Shown here piece after piece: positions 27,473 through 35,918 of a DNA stretch of 64,000 nucleotides. A model generated the notes under the pieces. It was not told the DNA's origin. It ran no database searches and worked only from the letters and a program-made list of their open reading frames with translations. Every line of letters starts with the position of its first letter. Position 1 is the stretch's first letter. Source of the stretch: Martinezella lusitana (GTDB taxonomy: Bacteria; Pseudomonadota; Alphaproteobacteria; Rhizobiales; Rhizobiaceae); NCBI RefSeq assembly GCF_900094565.1, contig NZ_FMAF01000009.1, positions 99,444-163,443 of the forward strand. The letters run 5' to 3'. The position numbers were made by a program, and so were the translations under genes.

Positions 27473-27823
27473 GCGACCAGATATACCGCATCACTTTACG
27501 ATGGGAAATCCGACGTGATGCAAACCCGTCCTGGGTGGGTACTTATGGGTAATTGCAAGCTCCGCCGGACGGATACGAAGCTGGCGCTGGCTCCGCTTTT
27601 GAAGGATTCGAGCCGTCCGAAATCAACATCGCGATCGATAACGATAACGTTGTTGTCATGAAGCGCAGGCGCAATAGTAGAGCCATTCGCCTTCGGCCGG
27701 CGATGACACGCTCGGCCGAACAAATAGTCTCTTACTTTGAGTGGTGAAGCATCGGTTCGAGCTCAGAGTCAAAAAGGCATCCCGGTGAACTCGACGAATT
27801 ACAGCACTCGCACGCGCGCTTCA
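27473..27823. other. intergenic, no supportable gene
   Basis: About 350 bases between the regulator start and the VOC gene stop. Short readings on both strands have no ribosome site or domain. It should hold the promoter of the regulator on its right-hand side. No repeat or hairpin stood out. Confidence 0.5.
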
Positions 27824-28360
27824 TCACTCATTTGTCCGGCGGTCAGGGTTGAGTCGACCTGCTCTCCACAGTCGATGAGGCGAATTTTCTTCGTAGCCGA
27901 GCTTATCGAAACTTGCGACTTCGAGTATTAGTCCCCACGGCGCCCGAAGGTAGATCCAGTTGAAGCCCGCCAAAGGGCCTGTTTCCACCAGTTTGGGGCC
28001 GTCAAGCATTTCGATGCCCTGCGCACGCAGGCGCTCCTCCGAAGCATGCACATCTTCGACTTCAAAGCACAGGTGCATGCCGCCGACCTCCGACGGCCGC
28101 TTGGGTCGTGAGGCTTCTTCCCCGTCATATTCGAACAGCTCGACGCTCGTTCCCTCGCCACAGCGCAGAAAAACCAGGTCGCGAATGGTTGATTGCGCAG
28201 ATGCGCCGAGCTTATTCTTCATGAAATCCTGATTGACATCGAACGGCCCGGTGCGGAAGACCTCGATGGCACCGAAGACAGCTTGGAAGAACGCGATGCC
28301 TTCGTCGATATCTGGTACCGTGATGCCAATATGGTGCATGCCATAGATTTTGTCCGTCAT
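27824..28360 (-). CDS. VOC-family protein (glyoxalase/dioxygenase superfamily)
   Basis: A 178-residue protein with the paired beta-alpha-beta-beta-beta modules of the vicinal-oxygen-chelate fold. The first module begins MHHIGITVPDIDEGIAFF and the second GGMHLCFEVEDV. Metal ligands of the fold plausibly come from the His of HHIGI, a Glu of SVELFEYDG, the His of MHLCF and the Glu of LILEVASFD. Members are methylmalonyl-CoA epimerases, glyoxalases and extradiol dioxygenases; the length fits the first two. It lies 68 bases after the ABC fusion gene and may be co-transcribed with it. Confidence 0.85.
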   Translation of the reverse strand: MTDKIYGMHHIGITVPDIDEGIAFFQAVFGAIEVFRTGPFDVNQDFMKNKLGASAQSTIRDLVFLRCGEGTSVELFEYDGEEASRPKRPSEVGGMHLCFEVEDVHASEERLRAQGIEMLDGPKLVETGPLAGFNWIYLRAPWGLILEVASFDKLGYEENSPHRLWRAGRLNPDRRTNE

Positions 28361-28428
28361 GTTATCGTCCTCATCGCAATGCGGGTAAATGACTGAAACT
28401 TTGATGTTTTGCGGCTCGCACGCCTGAT

Positions 28429-30933
28429 CTATCGGGAGACCTCTCGTCTGCGCACCGTCGAATAGATGAGCGCGGCGACGACAATCAGGACGCCCTGGAA
28501 AAGATACTGATAAGTCTGTGTAAGTCCCAAGAACGTCACCGCGTTGAGGACTTCGGTGAGCAGGACGGCGCCAAGTATCGTTCCGACGAACGTCCCGCGC
28601 CCGCCCGTTAGGCTAGTTCCGCCAAGAACCACAGCCGTGATGCTGGAAAGCGTGTAGTTGATGCCCTGACGAGGGTCGCCGACGCCAATCTGAGTCATCA
28701 GCATTACCGCGCCGAGGCTAGTCAGCAATGAGCAGGCGATATACCCCATAATGAACGTCAGATCGACCCGAATGCCGGTCCTGCGGGAGGAGTGCTCGTC
28801 CGAGCCGATCGCCCTCAAGCGCCAGCCTGCCTTCGTTCGGCGCAATATATATTCCCCAACCCCGGCGACAGCCACCAGCGTGAGGAAAGCAACAGGGAAC
28901 GGACCCCATTGCCAGTTGACCCAATCCGTGACGGCGGAGCTTATGTAGCCATCCGGGTTGTCGCGTAGAAGGAAGCTCAAGCCTTGTATAGCGATATACA
29001 TGGCGAGCGTCGCCGCGATGGACGTAAAGTTCGCGAAACGTATCAGGACCCCGTTAATTGTCCCGGTAATGAATGCGCCCGCGAACATCAGCAGGAATCC
29101 TGCCAGCATCATGACCGCAGACTTGTCATCATTGATGAAGAAGGACGCGACGACGACGAGGAAGCCGGCAAGCGGGCCGACAGAGAGATCGATGCCGCCC
29201 ATTAGCAATGCTACCGTCTGCCCCATCGCGATGAAGCCCAGTGCTGTTGCGAGGAGGAAAATGTTGTAGATATTGTAGACCGAAAGGAAGTTTTCGTTCT
29301 GGCCGTACACATAGAGCCCGAGAAGGACTGTGACGAGAGCCAAGGGAACGGCCGGCGCATTATCGGACTGCAGGAAATGCGCGATCCAACTTGTTTTCGC
29401 CGCCTTGACCCTCGAAGCGCTTCCGCCGCCGTGCGTTTCTGCCTTGACGGCTGCCGCTACTATGCGCTCTTCCGTGACTTCGTTACCGACTAAAGTCTCG
29501 ACGAGATGTCCTCTCGACATCACGACCACCTTGTCGCAGAGCCCCTCAAGTTCGACCGCGTCGGATGAATTCACTATAACGGGTGTCCCCGAAGCCGACA
29601 CTTCCCGGAGAATGCGGTAAATTTCAAACCGCGCCCCAACATCCACGCCCTGCGTCGGTTCATCGGCAATGATGAGGCCCGGCTCCGACAAAAGCGCTCG
29701 GGACATTACTACTTTCTGTTGGTTTCCGCCGGATAGCGACAGAATTGGCGCTTCCATGCTGGGAGTTTTTACCGCCAATTCACCGAAGATGGACTCGACC
29801 TGAGCGAGCTCCTTTTTTCGGCTAATGATTCCGCCGACCGCAAACTTCTCAAGCGCCGAAAACGTCGCGTTTTCGCGAACAGTCAAGCCGCTTGCGACAC
29901 CTTCAATGTGCCGGTCCGAAGGCATGAAGGCGGCTTCGCGCAACAATTCGTGCTGATTGAGCACGCGACCGCGCAGAGTAATCGTACCCTCCGTCGGCTG
30001 TAACCCAGCGAGCACGCGCATAAGCTCCGGCTGCCCGTTACCCGCCACGCCGGCAACGCCGACGATCTGGCCGCGGGGCACATCAAAGCTCACATCCGTT
30101 AGATCCTTCGAGTTCGCCCCGGCGATGGAAAAGCTTATCTCTTCGGAAGCCCGTTGAGACTTCGGCGGAAAAGCTGCCTTGAGCGTGCGCCCCACGATGA
30201 GGCTCACGAGATCGGCATCGCTGATGTTCCGCACCAGTTCTGCACCGCGGACGCGTCCATCGCGCAACACAGTGACCCGGTGGGCGATCTGTCTAAGCTC
30301 AGCAAGACGATGTGTAATGTAGATGACGGAGGTCCCGGCGCCGACAATCTCACGGATTCGATCAAACAACATGTCTGTCGATTCCTGATCGAGAGAGGCG
30401 GTTGGCTCGTCAAGAATGAGAACCTTCGGCTTGAGTGCGAGCGCTTTTGCAATTTCGAGCAAATGCTTCTGCGCCACCGTCAGGCTATCGGCGCGCATGC
30501 GTAGCGGCACCCGCAGCCCAACCGTATCCAAGACCTGCTGCACGACCTCTTGTGGTGGCCGGCCCGAGAAAACGGATGCGGGCAACGCCACCCGTAGATT
30601 TTCCAGGATAGAGAGGTCTTCGAGAATGGCGGGATGCTGAAAGCAGATGCCGATGCCGTGAGACTTCGCCACCTCAGGAGTCATTTGATGGATGGGCTGC
30701 CCTTCGAAACTGATCTCTCCTTCCGTCGGCTGAAGTATTCCCGAGATAATATTCATTAGCGTCGACTTGCCGGCACCATTCTCGCCGAGAATCGCATGCA
30801 CCTCGCCTGGGTAGAACTCGACGCTCACATCGCTGAGTGCCGGAACGACCGAGAAATACTTGTAGATGCCAGCTAGTCGGATGACCACGTCTCCCGTGCC
30901 CGCCTCGATCTCTTTAACCCCTAGTTCCGCCAT
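28429..30933 (-). CDS. sugar-type ABC transporter: two ATPase domains fused to a permease
   Basis: An 834-residue fusion. ATPase 1 has Walker A GENGAGKST (50-58), signature LTVAQ (151-155) and Walker B LILDEPTAS (172-180). ATPase 2 has the degenerate Walker A VAGNGQPE usual in RbsA/MglA proteins (296-303), LSGGNQQK (400-407) and IIADEPTQGVD. From about 525 to the end it is an RbsC-like permease (MGQTVALLMGGIDLSVGPLAG, LGGTSLTGGRGTFVGTILGA). These are normally two genes. No stop or frameshift separates them, so the fusion looks real. It would sit at the inner membrane with the binding protein at 31005 and the second permease at 32069. Confidence 0.92.
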   Translation of the reverse strand: MAELGVKEIEAGTGDVVIRLAGIYKYFSVVPALSDVSVEFYPGEVHAILGENGAGKSTLMNIISGILQPTEGEISFEGQPIHQMTPEVAKSHGIGICFQHPAILEDLSILENLRVALPASVFSGRPPQEVVQQVLDTVGLRVPLRMRADSLTVAQKHLLEIAKALALKPKVLILDEPTASLDQESTDMLFDRIREIVGAGTSVIYITHRLAELRQIAHRVTVLRDGRVRGAELVRNISDADLVSLIVGRTLKAAFPPKSQRASEEISFSIAGANSKDLTDVSFDVPRGQIVGVAGVAGNGQPELMRVLAGLQPTEGTITLRGRVLNQHELLREAAFMPSDRHIEGVASGLTVRENATFSALEKFAVGGIISRKKELAQVESIFGELAVKTPSMEAPILSLSGGNQQKVVMSRALLSEPGLIIADEPTQGVDVGARFEIYRILREVSASGTPVIVNSSDAVELEGLCDKVVVMSRGHLVETLVGNEVTEERIVAAAVKAETHGGGSASRVKAAKTSWIAHFLQSDNAPAVPLALVTVLLGLYVYGQNENFLSVYNIYNIFLLATALGFIAMGQTVALLMGGIDLSVGPLAGFLVVVASFFINDDKSAVMMLAGFLLMFAGAFITGTINGVLIRFANFTSIAATLAMYIAIQGLSFLLRDNPDGYISSAVTDWVNWQWGPFPVAFLTLVAVAGVGEYILRRTKAGWRLRAIGSDEHSSRRTGIRVDLTFIMGYIACSLLTSLGAVMLMTQIGVGDPRQGINYTLSSITAVVLGGTSLTGGRGTFVGTILGAVLLTEVLNAVTFLGLTQTYQYLFQGVLIVVAALIYSTVRRREVSR

Positions 30934-30960
30934 ATCCTGTTATCCGTCTTGGGAAGCCTA

Positions 30961-30983
30961 CCCGGAGGGTTTTCCCTCCGGGG
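30961..30983 (-). terminator. strong hairpin between binding-protein and ATPase-permease genes
   Basis: CCCGGAGGG-TTTT-CCCTCCGGG forms a perfect nine-base-pair stem with a four-base loop in the 71-base gap after the binding-protein stop. No long U-tract follows in the minus-strand direction. It could attenuate read-through or protect the upstream mRNA end, giving more binding protein than membrane subunit, as known for other ABC operons. Confidence 0.65.
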
Positions 30984-31004
30984 AATTTCATGCATGTATT
31001 TCGA

Positions 31005-32072
31005 TCACCGGCCGACGACCTTGGCTTGATCTTCGGCCGGGAGCTCAGAGGACATGTAAATCGCGCCTGGCAAATCCTTGCGGCACAGAACCGTATTCGG
31101 CTTGCCCGATACAGAGTCCTCGAAAGCCGGCGCCTTGAAGATTGCGTCCTTCGGCTTCTCGCCGCCCGTTGCAAGTGCGACGGCCCATTGTACAGCGAGC
31201 CTCACATTGTCATTGCCAGTCGCGACCGTGAACAGCTTGAAATCCGGATTACTTGCTTGGTTGTCATGCCAGAAGCAGCCTAGCGAATTGCCGTCGGAGG
31301 TCGCGAGCGCGGGGATCGACTTGCCCTGCTTGGTGAATGTGGGCAACGCGCCAACCAATGACGGGCCGAAGTCGGAGACGATGACGTCGATCTTGGCATT
31401 CTTGGCAATTTCCGCCGTCAGGACCTTCTGGGTCAGCGCCGGATCCCAGTTGGTGACATCGAAAGGCTGCGCATTGACGAAAACATATTCCGGACCCAAA
31501 ACGCTCTTCAGACCCTTGAGTTCGTCCAATCCCTGACTGTTACCTGCCGGTCCGCTCAGGAACAGCACGTTTCCACCCTTCGGAAGGACGCTCTTGATCC
31601 ATTTGCCCCAGGTCGCCCCGTCGTTTTCGAAGGACGAGCCAATGAACTTGGAATAGTTCACACCCTCCTTGCCGCCGACTGCCACGCGATAGGGCACGAT
31701 GATCTTGCCCGACTTAAAGACACTGGTTATCGCCGGAAGCACAGCGGGGCCGGCGTCACCGAATACCACGAGCGCATCAACGCCCTTCGCTGCCATGCTC
31801 TTGATGTCCGAGATGGACTTCTGTGTGTCGCCCTGACCGTCCGCATATTCGTACCTCGTGATGCTGGGGCAAAGCTCCACCGTCTGCTTACCAGAGGCCG
31901 TCGTCACCTGCCGCCAACTGTTGCCGCCGTAACCGTCGAGCAGCGCTAGCGTTGCCTTCTTTGGTCCGCACCAGGAAGGCGCCTCAGCTTTGGCCAGGTT
32001 GGCGCTGCCGAGTGCCATAACCGCCGCCCCAACGGAGACGGCTAAGCCCTTCGCAAAATTAGAATATTTCAT
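31005..32072 (-). CDS. sugar-type ABC transporter substrate-binding protein
   Basis: A 355-residue exported protein. The signal peptide (residues 1-29, cut after LAKA) precedes a Type-I periplasmic-binding fold with LALLDGYGGNSWRQVT, SDIKSMAAKGVDALVVFG and VIVSDFGPSLVG. It is of the RbsB/autoinducer-2-like class. It contains a few cysteines (WCGPKK, ELCPS) that could form a disulphide. Its ATG overlaps the permease stop by four bases. Substrate likely a sugar, cyclitol or similar polyol; the operator at 33855 ties it to the hydroxyquinol genes. Confidence 0.9.
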   Translation of the reverse strand: MKYSNFAKGLAVSVGAAVMALGSANLAKAEAPSWCGPKKATLALLDGYGGNSWRQVTTASGKQTVELCPSITRYEYADGQGDTQKSISDIKSMAAKGVDALVVFGDAGPAVLPAITSVFKSGKIIVPYRVAVGGKEGVNYSKFIGSSFENDGATWGKWIKSVLPKGGNVLFLSGPAGNSQGLDELKGLKSVLGPEYVFVNAQPFDVTNWDPALTQKVLTAEIAKNAKIDVIVSDFGPSLVGALPTFTKQGKSIPALATSDGNSLGCFWHDNQASNPDFKLFTVATGNDNVRLAVQWAVALATGGEKPKDAIFKAPAFEDSVSGKPNTVLCRKDLPGAIYMSSELPAEDQAKVVGR

Positions 32073-33094
32073 TTCTTCTCCTCCACATTTTTTGTTCCAG
32101 CCGCTTGTCTTACGTTTACGCTCCAGCGGAGTGAGTAAACACCGATGCCAAAACCCAGAGCCAAGGCCTGAATGATGGTTTGAGCCGAAAACGGAACCCC
32201 GACTGAGAGTGCGAATTGGCTCAATTGGTTAAGGAAGAACGCCGCGATTACCGTCGAGATCGGATATCCTCGCCCGCCGAGGAGCGAGGTCCCGCCAAGA
32301 ACCACGACCGCAACGGATGGCAGCAGCAGGCTGTCACCCTGAAAGGCAGTCGGCTCGCGAGTGATGCCAGCGATCAGAATGCCGGCCAGGCAGTAAAGAA
32401 GCTGCGCGTAGACATAAGCCATCATCCGGTGGAGACGCACACGAAGCCCGGCGGCTCGCCCCGCCAATGGATTGGCGCCAATCGCCTCAAATCTCCGCCC
32501 GACCACTGTCTTCTTGAGCAAGAACGAGACGATGGCGGTGGCACCAAGCGCGAAGTAGACCGAGTTCGGAAGCCCCAATGTCTCGCCGCCTGCAATCTCG
32601 GCGAGAAGGTTCGTGGTGATCGAGGGAACACCACCGGATGTCGCGAACACTGCTCCATAAAGCAGGGCGTTGGTACCGATCGTTGCAATGATAGCGTTCA
32701 GCCGAAAGAAGCTCGCGAGGATGCCGTTCAGGAAGCCTGCGACGAGGGCGAACGCGATCGCGAGCAACACGGCTTGATAGAGCAGCCCATCATCCTGATG
32801 CGGATGATGCGTTGAAACGACCACAGCAAGCGAAACAGCTCCGGGGAGCGAGAGATCGAAACCACCCTGTTGCACAACCAGTAACTGCCCCAAGCCAACG
32901 ATGGCAATGGTCGCCGCAAAAGGCAGACTTCCCGATAGCGCCCCCCAGGAAACGCTCGAAGGCGCGAAGAGCAGGCACACGACGAGAAGAACGAGTGTCG
33001 AGAAAACGACTGTCACGAAGCTTCGAGCCAACGGCGTTGACAATATTGTCTCCCTGGGAAATGCATTTGAAGCAATGGGGGTAGCGTTCGTCAT
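32069..33094 (-). CDS. sugar-type ABC transporter permease (RbsC-like)
   Basis: A 341-residue inner-membrane protein with eight to ten hydrophobic segments. It has the RbsC/BPD-transp-2 signatures GLGQLLVVQQGGFDLSLPGAV and VVVLGGTSLLGGRG. It is a stand-alone partner of the permease half fused to the ATPase at 28429, so the transporter would be a heterodimer of two different permeases. An AAAGGCGGA ribosome site precedes ATG 33094. Confidence 0.9.
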   Translation of the reverse strand: MTNATPIASNAFPRETILSTPLARSFVTVVFSTLVLLVVCLLFAPSSVSWGALSGSLPFAATIAIVGLGQLLVVQQGGFDLSLPGAVSLAVVVSTHHPHQDDGLLYQAVLLAIAFALVAGFLNGILASFFRLNAIIATIGTNALLYGAVFATSGGVPSITTNLLAEIAGGETLGLPNSVYFALGATAIVSFLLKKTVVGRRFEAIGANPLAGRAAGLRVRLHRMMAYVYAQLLYCLAGILIAGITREPTAFQGDSLLLPSVAVVVLGGTSLLGGRGYPISTVIAAFFLNQLSQFALSVGVPFSAQTIIQALALGFGIGVYSLRWSVNVRQAAGTKNVEEKK

Positions 33095-33199
33095 CCAAGT
33101 CCGCCTTTCACACTGATGTTCGCGGCAACACCCTCGCGCCCCCGACGCAAAGGCCGCGCAGCGCGTTCGGTAGACGCCAAAAGAGATGTCAGACCGGTG

Positions 33200-33397
33200 T
33201 CAGAGTTCGCGGTTGCTATCCGGCCAATCTGCAGCCGATCCGGCACTTTCTGACCGGTCACACCGTCGACGAGGCAACAGCTTTACGCGAGCCTTTGGCG
33301 CTTCCGCGTGGTCAAAATAGTATCCGCTACAGGCGCTTCCTGCTTCTGCGAGCCAATTGCGAATACTGTCCCAGTTGAGTGTGCCTACCGCTTTCAT
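33200..33397 (-). CDS. small hypothetical protein (65 aa) or truncated gene
   Basis: A 65-codon ORF starting MKAVGTLNWDSIRNWLAEAG. It is preceded by one of the strongest ribosome sites in the window (GGAGGAGGAGGGAAC before ATG). No domain is recognised and the C-terminal third is arginine-rich and low in structure, which suggests the start of a once longer gene cut by a frameshift. It lies between the YciI-like gene and the sugar permease, in their direction. The remaining bases of 33095-33459 hold nothing else I can name. Confidence 0.45.
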   Translation of the reverse strand: MKAVGTLNWDSIRNWLAEAGSACSGYYFDHAEAPKARVKLLPRRRCDRSESAGSAADWPDSNREL

Positions 33398-33459
33398 GTT
33401 CCCTCCTCCTCCTCAGAATCAGCTGCTGCAGAGATGCAGACCGTCCGATTGCAGTTGCC

Positions 33460-33744
33460 CTATCCGCGAGCGCCGATCGTTGGTCGCCATTCGTAGATGC
33501 TGATGCTCGAATAGACTTCGTGGAGGACAAAAGGATCCTCCGCACTGAACCGACGCATCTCTTCGAGCGAGACGACATCCGCTACGACAACTCCCCCGCT
33601 GCCTTTGCCGGCTTCGTCGAGGATCGGTCCGGATTGGACGATGCAGAGTCGGCCCGATCGCAGATGGCGCTTGTGATCCTCCAGATAGGCCGCGCGTGCC
33701 GCCGCCTTTTCGGGATTGGAAATAGCGACGCGAACCGCAAGCAT
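33460..33744 (-). CDS. YciI-family protein
   Basis: A 94-residue ferredoxin-like-fold protein: RAAYLEDHKRHLRSG with the conserved His, then GPILDEAGKGSGGVVVADV, the DPFVLHEVYSSISIYEW motif with the second conserved His, and a short tail. The start at 33744 follows GAGGAGC; longer readings run into the operator. The YciI member TftG removes chloride from 5-chlorohydroxyquinol in a pathway that also uses hydroxyquinol dioxygenase and maleylacetate reductase. The gene upstream here is maleylacetate reductase, so a role on a hydroxyquinol-like ring is plausible but unproved. Confidence 0.85.
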   Translation of the reverse strand: MLAVRVAISNPEKAAARAAYLEDHKRHLRSGRLCIVQSGPILDEAGKGSGGVVVADVVSLEEMRRFSAEDPFVLHEVYSSISIYEWRPTIGARG

Positions 33745-33854
33745 GACTTCTAGCTCCTCACCAGCCAAATCGTCCTTCCGTCTCCCCCGACATGCGGACA
33801 TTCCAAATATCCCAGAAGTAATGGTAGACGGAGTAAAGCCAAAGAAAACAACGG

Positions 33855-33873
33855 AATTATCCATTTTGGACTT
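33855..33873 (-). promoter_or_regulatory. putative operator, copy 1 of a shared 19-base motif
   Basis: AATTATCCATTTTGGACTT (plus strand) lies 111 bases upstream of the YciI start, in the gap after maleylacetate reductase. It is identical to 55292-55310 and similar to 42514-42532. The core TCCA-TTT-TGGA is an inverted repeat. An extra TTATCC/GGATAA dyad spans it here. On the minus strand GATAAT within it could be a -10 element, so a protein bound here would block transcription. Confidence 0.7.
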
Positions 33874-33942
33874 CTGGATAACTGCACGGTTTCCCACCGA
33901 AATTCGTCGAGGCGCCGCCGGTCGACAGTGCCCCGCCATAAC

Positions 33943-35007
33943 TCATGCGGCCCTCGGCGCGTCTCCACGGAAAACGCGTTCGAGCAAGTCGGTCAATGCG
34001 CGCTTTTCCAATGTGCGGGGGTTCCAATAGGCGTTCGACATCGCGTGATCGACGGCGGCCTCGACACTGTCATCGGGCATTCCAAGGTTCTTCAACGACA
34101 TCGTTGCGCCGAGCCCACTGGCAAGGTCGAAAAGTCCTGCAGCCGGATCGGCAATGCCGAGAGCCTTGCCCAGCCGAGCCATCGCCGCCGGCGTCGCGTC
34201 GGCGTTGTAGGCCACCGCATGCGGCAGGACTGCCGTGTGCATCTGCGCATGCGGCAGATTGAACATGCCCCCCAGCGTATGACAGAGCTTGTGGTGCAAT
34301 GCCATGCCGACGGAGCCAAGGCAAACGCCGCAAAGCCAGGCGCCGTAAAGCGCATCCGCGCGGGCGTCCTCATCTCTCGGGTTCGAATGGATGCGCGGCA
34401 AGGCGCGGGCGATCGCCCCGATCCCCTCTTCCGCCATGAGCGAGATGATCGGATTGGCCTCCCTCGCGTAAAGCGCCTCGACGGCGTGGGCGATCGCATT
34501 GATGCCGCTGGTCACGGAAAGGGAAACGGGCAACGTCAGCGTCAGATCGACGTCGTAGACGATGACTTCCGGAAGAATGCGCGGATCCGACTTCGTGACC
34601 TTGCGGCCGCTCTCGGTCTCGCCGAGGATCGGGGTTGCTTCCGAGCCCGCATAGGTGGTCGGCACGACGATCTGCGGCAAATCGGTGCGAAAGGCGATGG
34701 CCTTGCCGAGGCCGGTCGTCGACCCACCTCCAATGGATAGCAGCGCATCGACGGCATGTTGTTCCACAAATCGCATGGCATCGGTCGTCACCTCGACGGG
34801 GGTATGCATCTGCGCCTTGGAATAGGTCGCGACGACGTTGGATCCCATATGCCGCGCGATATCAGCCGCCTGCTCGGCTTGCTCAGGCGTGGAGAGCACA
34901 AGGATGCGTCGCGCCTTCAGCCGTTCGGCCTCTTCGGGAAGGCGCACGACCGTGCCGCGCCCGAAGATGACCCGGCCGGGGTTTCCATTGTAGACGAAGT
35001 TTTGCAA
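33943..35007 (-). CDS. maleylacetate reductase
   Basis: A 354-residue member of the iron-containing alcohol dehydrogenase superfamily, most like maleylacetate reductases. FVYNGNPGRVIFGRGT opens the protein, SIGGGSTTGLGKAIAFRT binds NAD(P)H, PTTYAGSEATPILGETE follows, and the His-rich region (AIAHAVEALY, HHKLCHTLGG) matches the family's active site. It reduces maleylacetate to 3-oxoadipate. The start is TTG at 35007 with AGGAGCGAGGAA upstream; the family N-terminus begins exactly there. It lies ten bases after the hydroxyquinol dioxygenase, its metabolic predecessor. Confidence 0.93.
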   Translation of the reverse strand: MQNFVYNGNPGRVIFGRGTVVRLPEEAERLKARRILVLSTPEQAEQAADIARHMGSNVVATYSKAQMHTPVEVTTDAMRFVEQHAVDALLSIGGGSTTGLGKAIAFRTDLPQIVVPTTYAGSEATPILGETESGRKVTKSDPRILPEVIVYDVDLTLTLPVSLSVTSGINAIAHAVEALYAREANPIISLMAEEGIGAIARALPRIHSNPRDEDARADALYGAWLCGVCLGSVGMALHHKLCHTLGGMFNLPHAQMHTAVLPHAVAYNADATPAAMARLGKALGIADPAAGLFDLASGLGATMSLKNLGMPDDSVEAAVDHAMSNAYWNPRTLEKRALTDLLERVFRGDAPRAA

Positions 35008-35017
35008 TTCCTCGCTC

Positions 35018-35899
35018 CTATCGTGTCTGACGAGGCCGTGCGAGCACGAAGTCATAGTCCGAGCGCCAGAGCGTGTTTCCGCTCTCGACACGCGTGAACG
35101 GCGCGACAAGCGTCTTCTTGACCCCGAACACTGTATCGGAATTCAGATAGGGATCGCCGCCGACGAAGGTGTGCGTCACCAGCTTCTGGAACCCTTCCGC
35201 GCGAACCATGTAGTGCATATGCGCCGGCCGATACGGGTGGCGGCCGAGGCTGTTCAGCATCTTGCCGACCGGCCCGTCATCGGGAATCGGATAGGAGACG
35301 GGCTTGATGCCGACGAAGCTGTAGCGTCCATCCGCGCCTGTCACGAAGACGCCCCTGTTGTTCCACTTCGGTTGGATATCGGGCTGCTGGACGTCGTAAT
35401 AGCCTTCCGCGTTGTCGGACCAAACGTCGATCTTGGCTCCTGCGACCGGATTGCCATCGAGATCGAGCACGCGTCCGATGAAGAGACAGCTTTCGCCCTT
35501 GCCGTCCAGGCAGATCTGATCGCCCATCTGGCGAACGGGGCAGCCCTCGACATGGAAGGGGCCGAAGACCGTGTTCTCGGTGGCGCCGGACGGACGCCGG
35601 TTATTGATCGCATCGACCAGCATCGACAGGCCGAGCGTATCGGACAGAAGGATGAACTCCTGCCGCTCCTGCGTGCAGATCTGCCCGGTCCGCGTCAGAA
35701 AATCGATGCCAAAGTCCCATTCATCCTGGGTCAAGTTGATCTCGCGTGCGAAGTTGTGGAGATGCTTGACGAGGCAAGCCATCACCTCTGCGAGGCGCGG
35801 ATCGACATCCCTGCCCATTCGGGCGTTGACGGTCGCGACCGAGTTCTCCTCGGTGAAAAAGCCGGACGGCGACGTGCTCGCGCTCGCTTGCTCGGACAT
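35018..35899 (-). CDS. hydroxyquinol 1,2-dioxygenase (intradiol)
   Basis: A 293-residue intradiol ring-cleavage dioxygenase with a non-haem Fe(III) site: Tyr in EGYYDV (167 or 168), Tyr203 in PVSYPIPDDGPVG, and His227 and His229 in YRPAHMHY. The N-terminal helical linker (residues 20-110) with FLTRTGQICTQERQEFILLSDTLG and the GPFHVEG loop match hydroxyquinol rather than catechol enzymes. It opens 1,2,4-trihydroxybenzene to maleylacetate. The start at 35899 lies just after a GGAG-type site. It is followed directly by maleylacetate reductase, as in resorcinol (gra) clusters. Confidence 0.93.
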   Translation of the reverse strand: MSEQASASTSPSGFFTEENSVATVNARMGRDVDPRLAEVMACLVKHLHNFAREINLTQDEWDFGIDFLTRTGQICTQERQEFILLSDTLGLSMLVDAINNRRPSGATENTVFGPFHVEGCPVRQMGDQICLDGKGESCLFIGRVLDLDGNPVAGAKIDVWSDNAEGYYDVQQPDIQPKWNNRGVFVTGADGRYSFVGIKPVSYPIPDDGPVGKMLNSLGRHPYRPAHMHYMVRAEGFQKLVTHTFVGGDPYLNSDTVFGVKKTLVAPFTRVESGNTLWRSDYDFVLARPRQTR

Positions 35900-35918
35900 A
35901 TGCTGCACTCCTGACATC

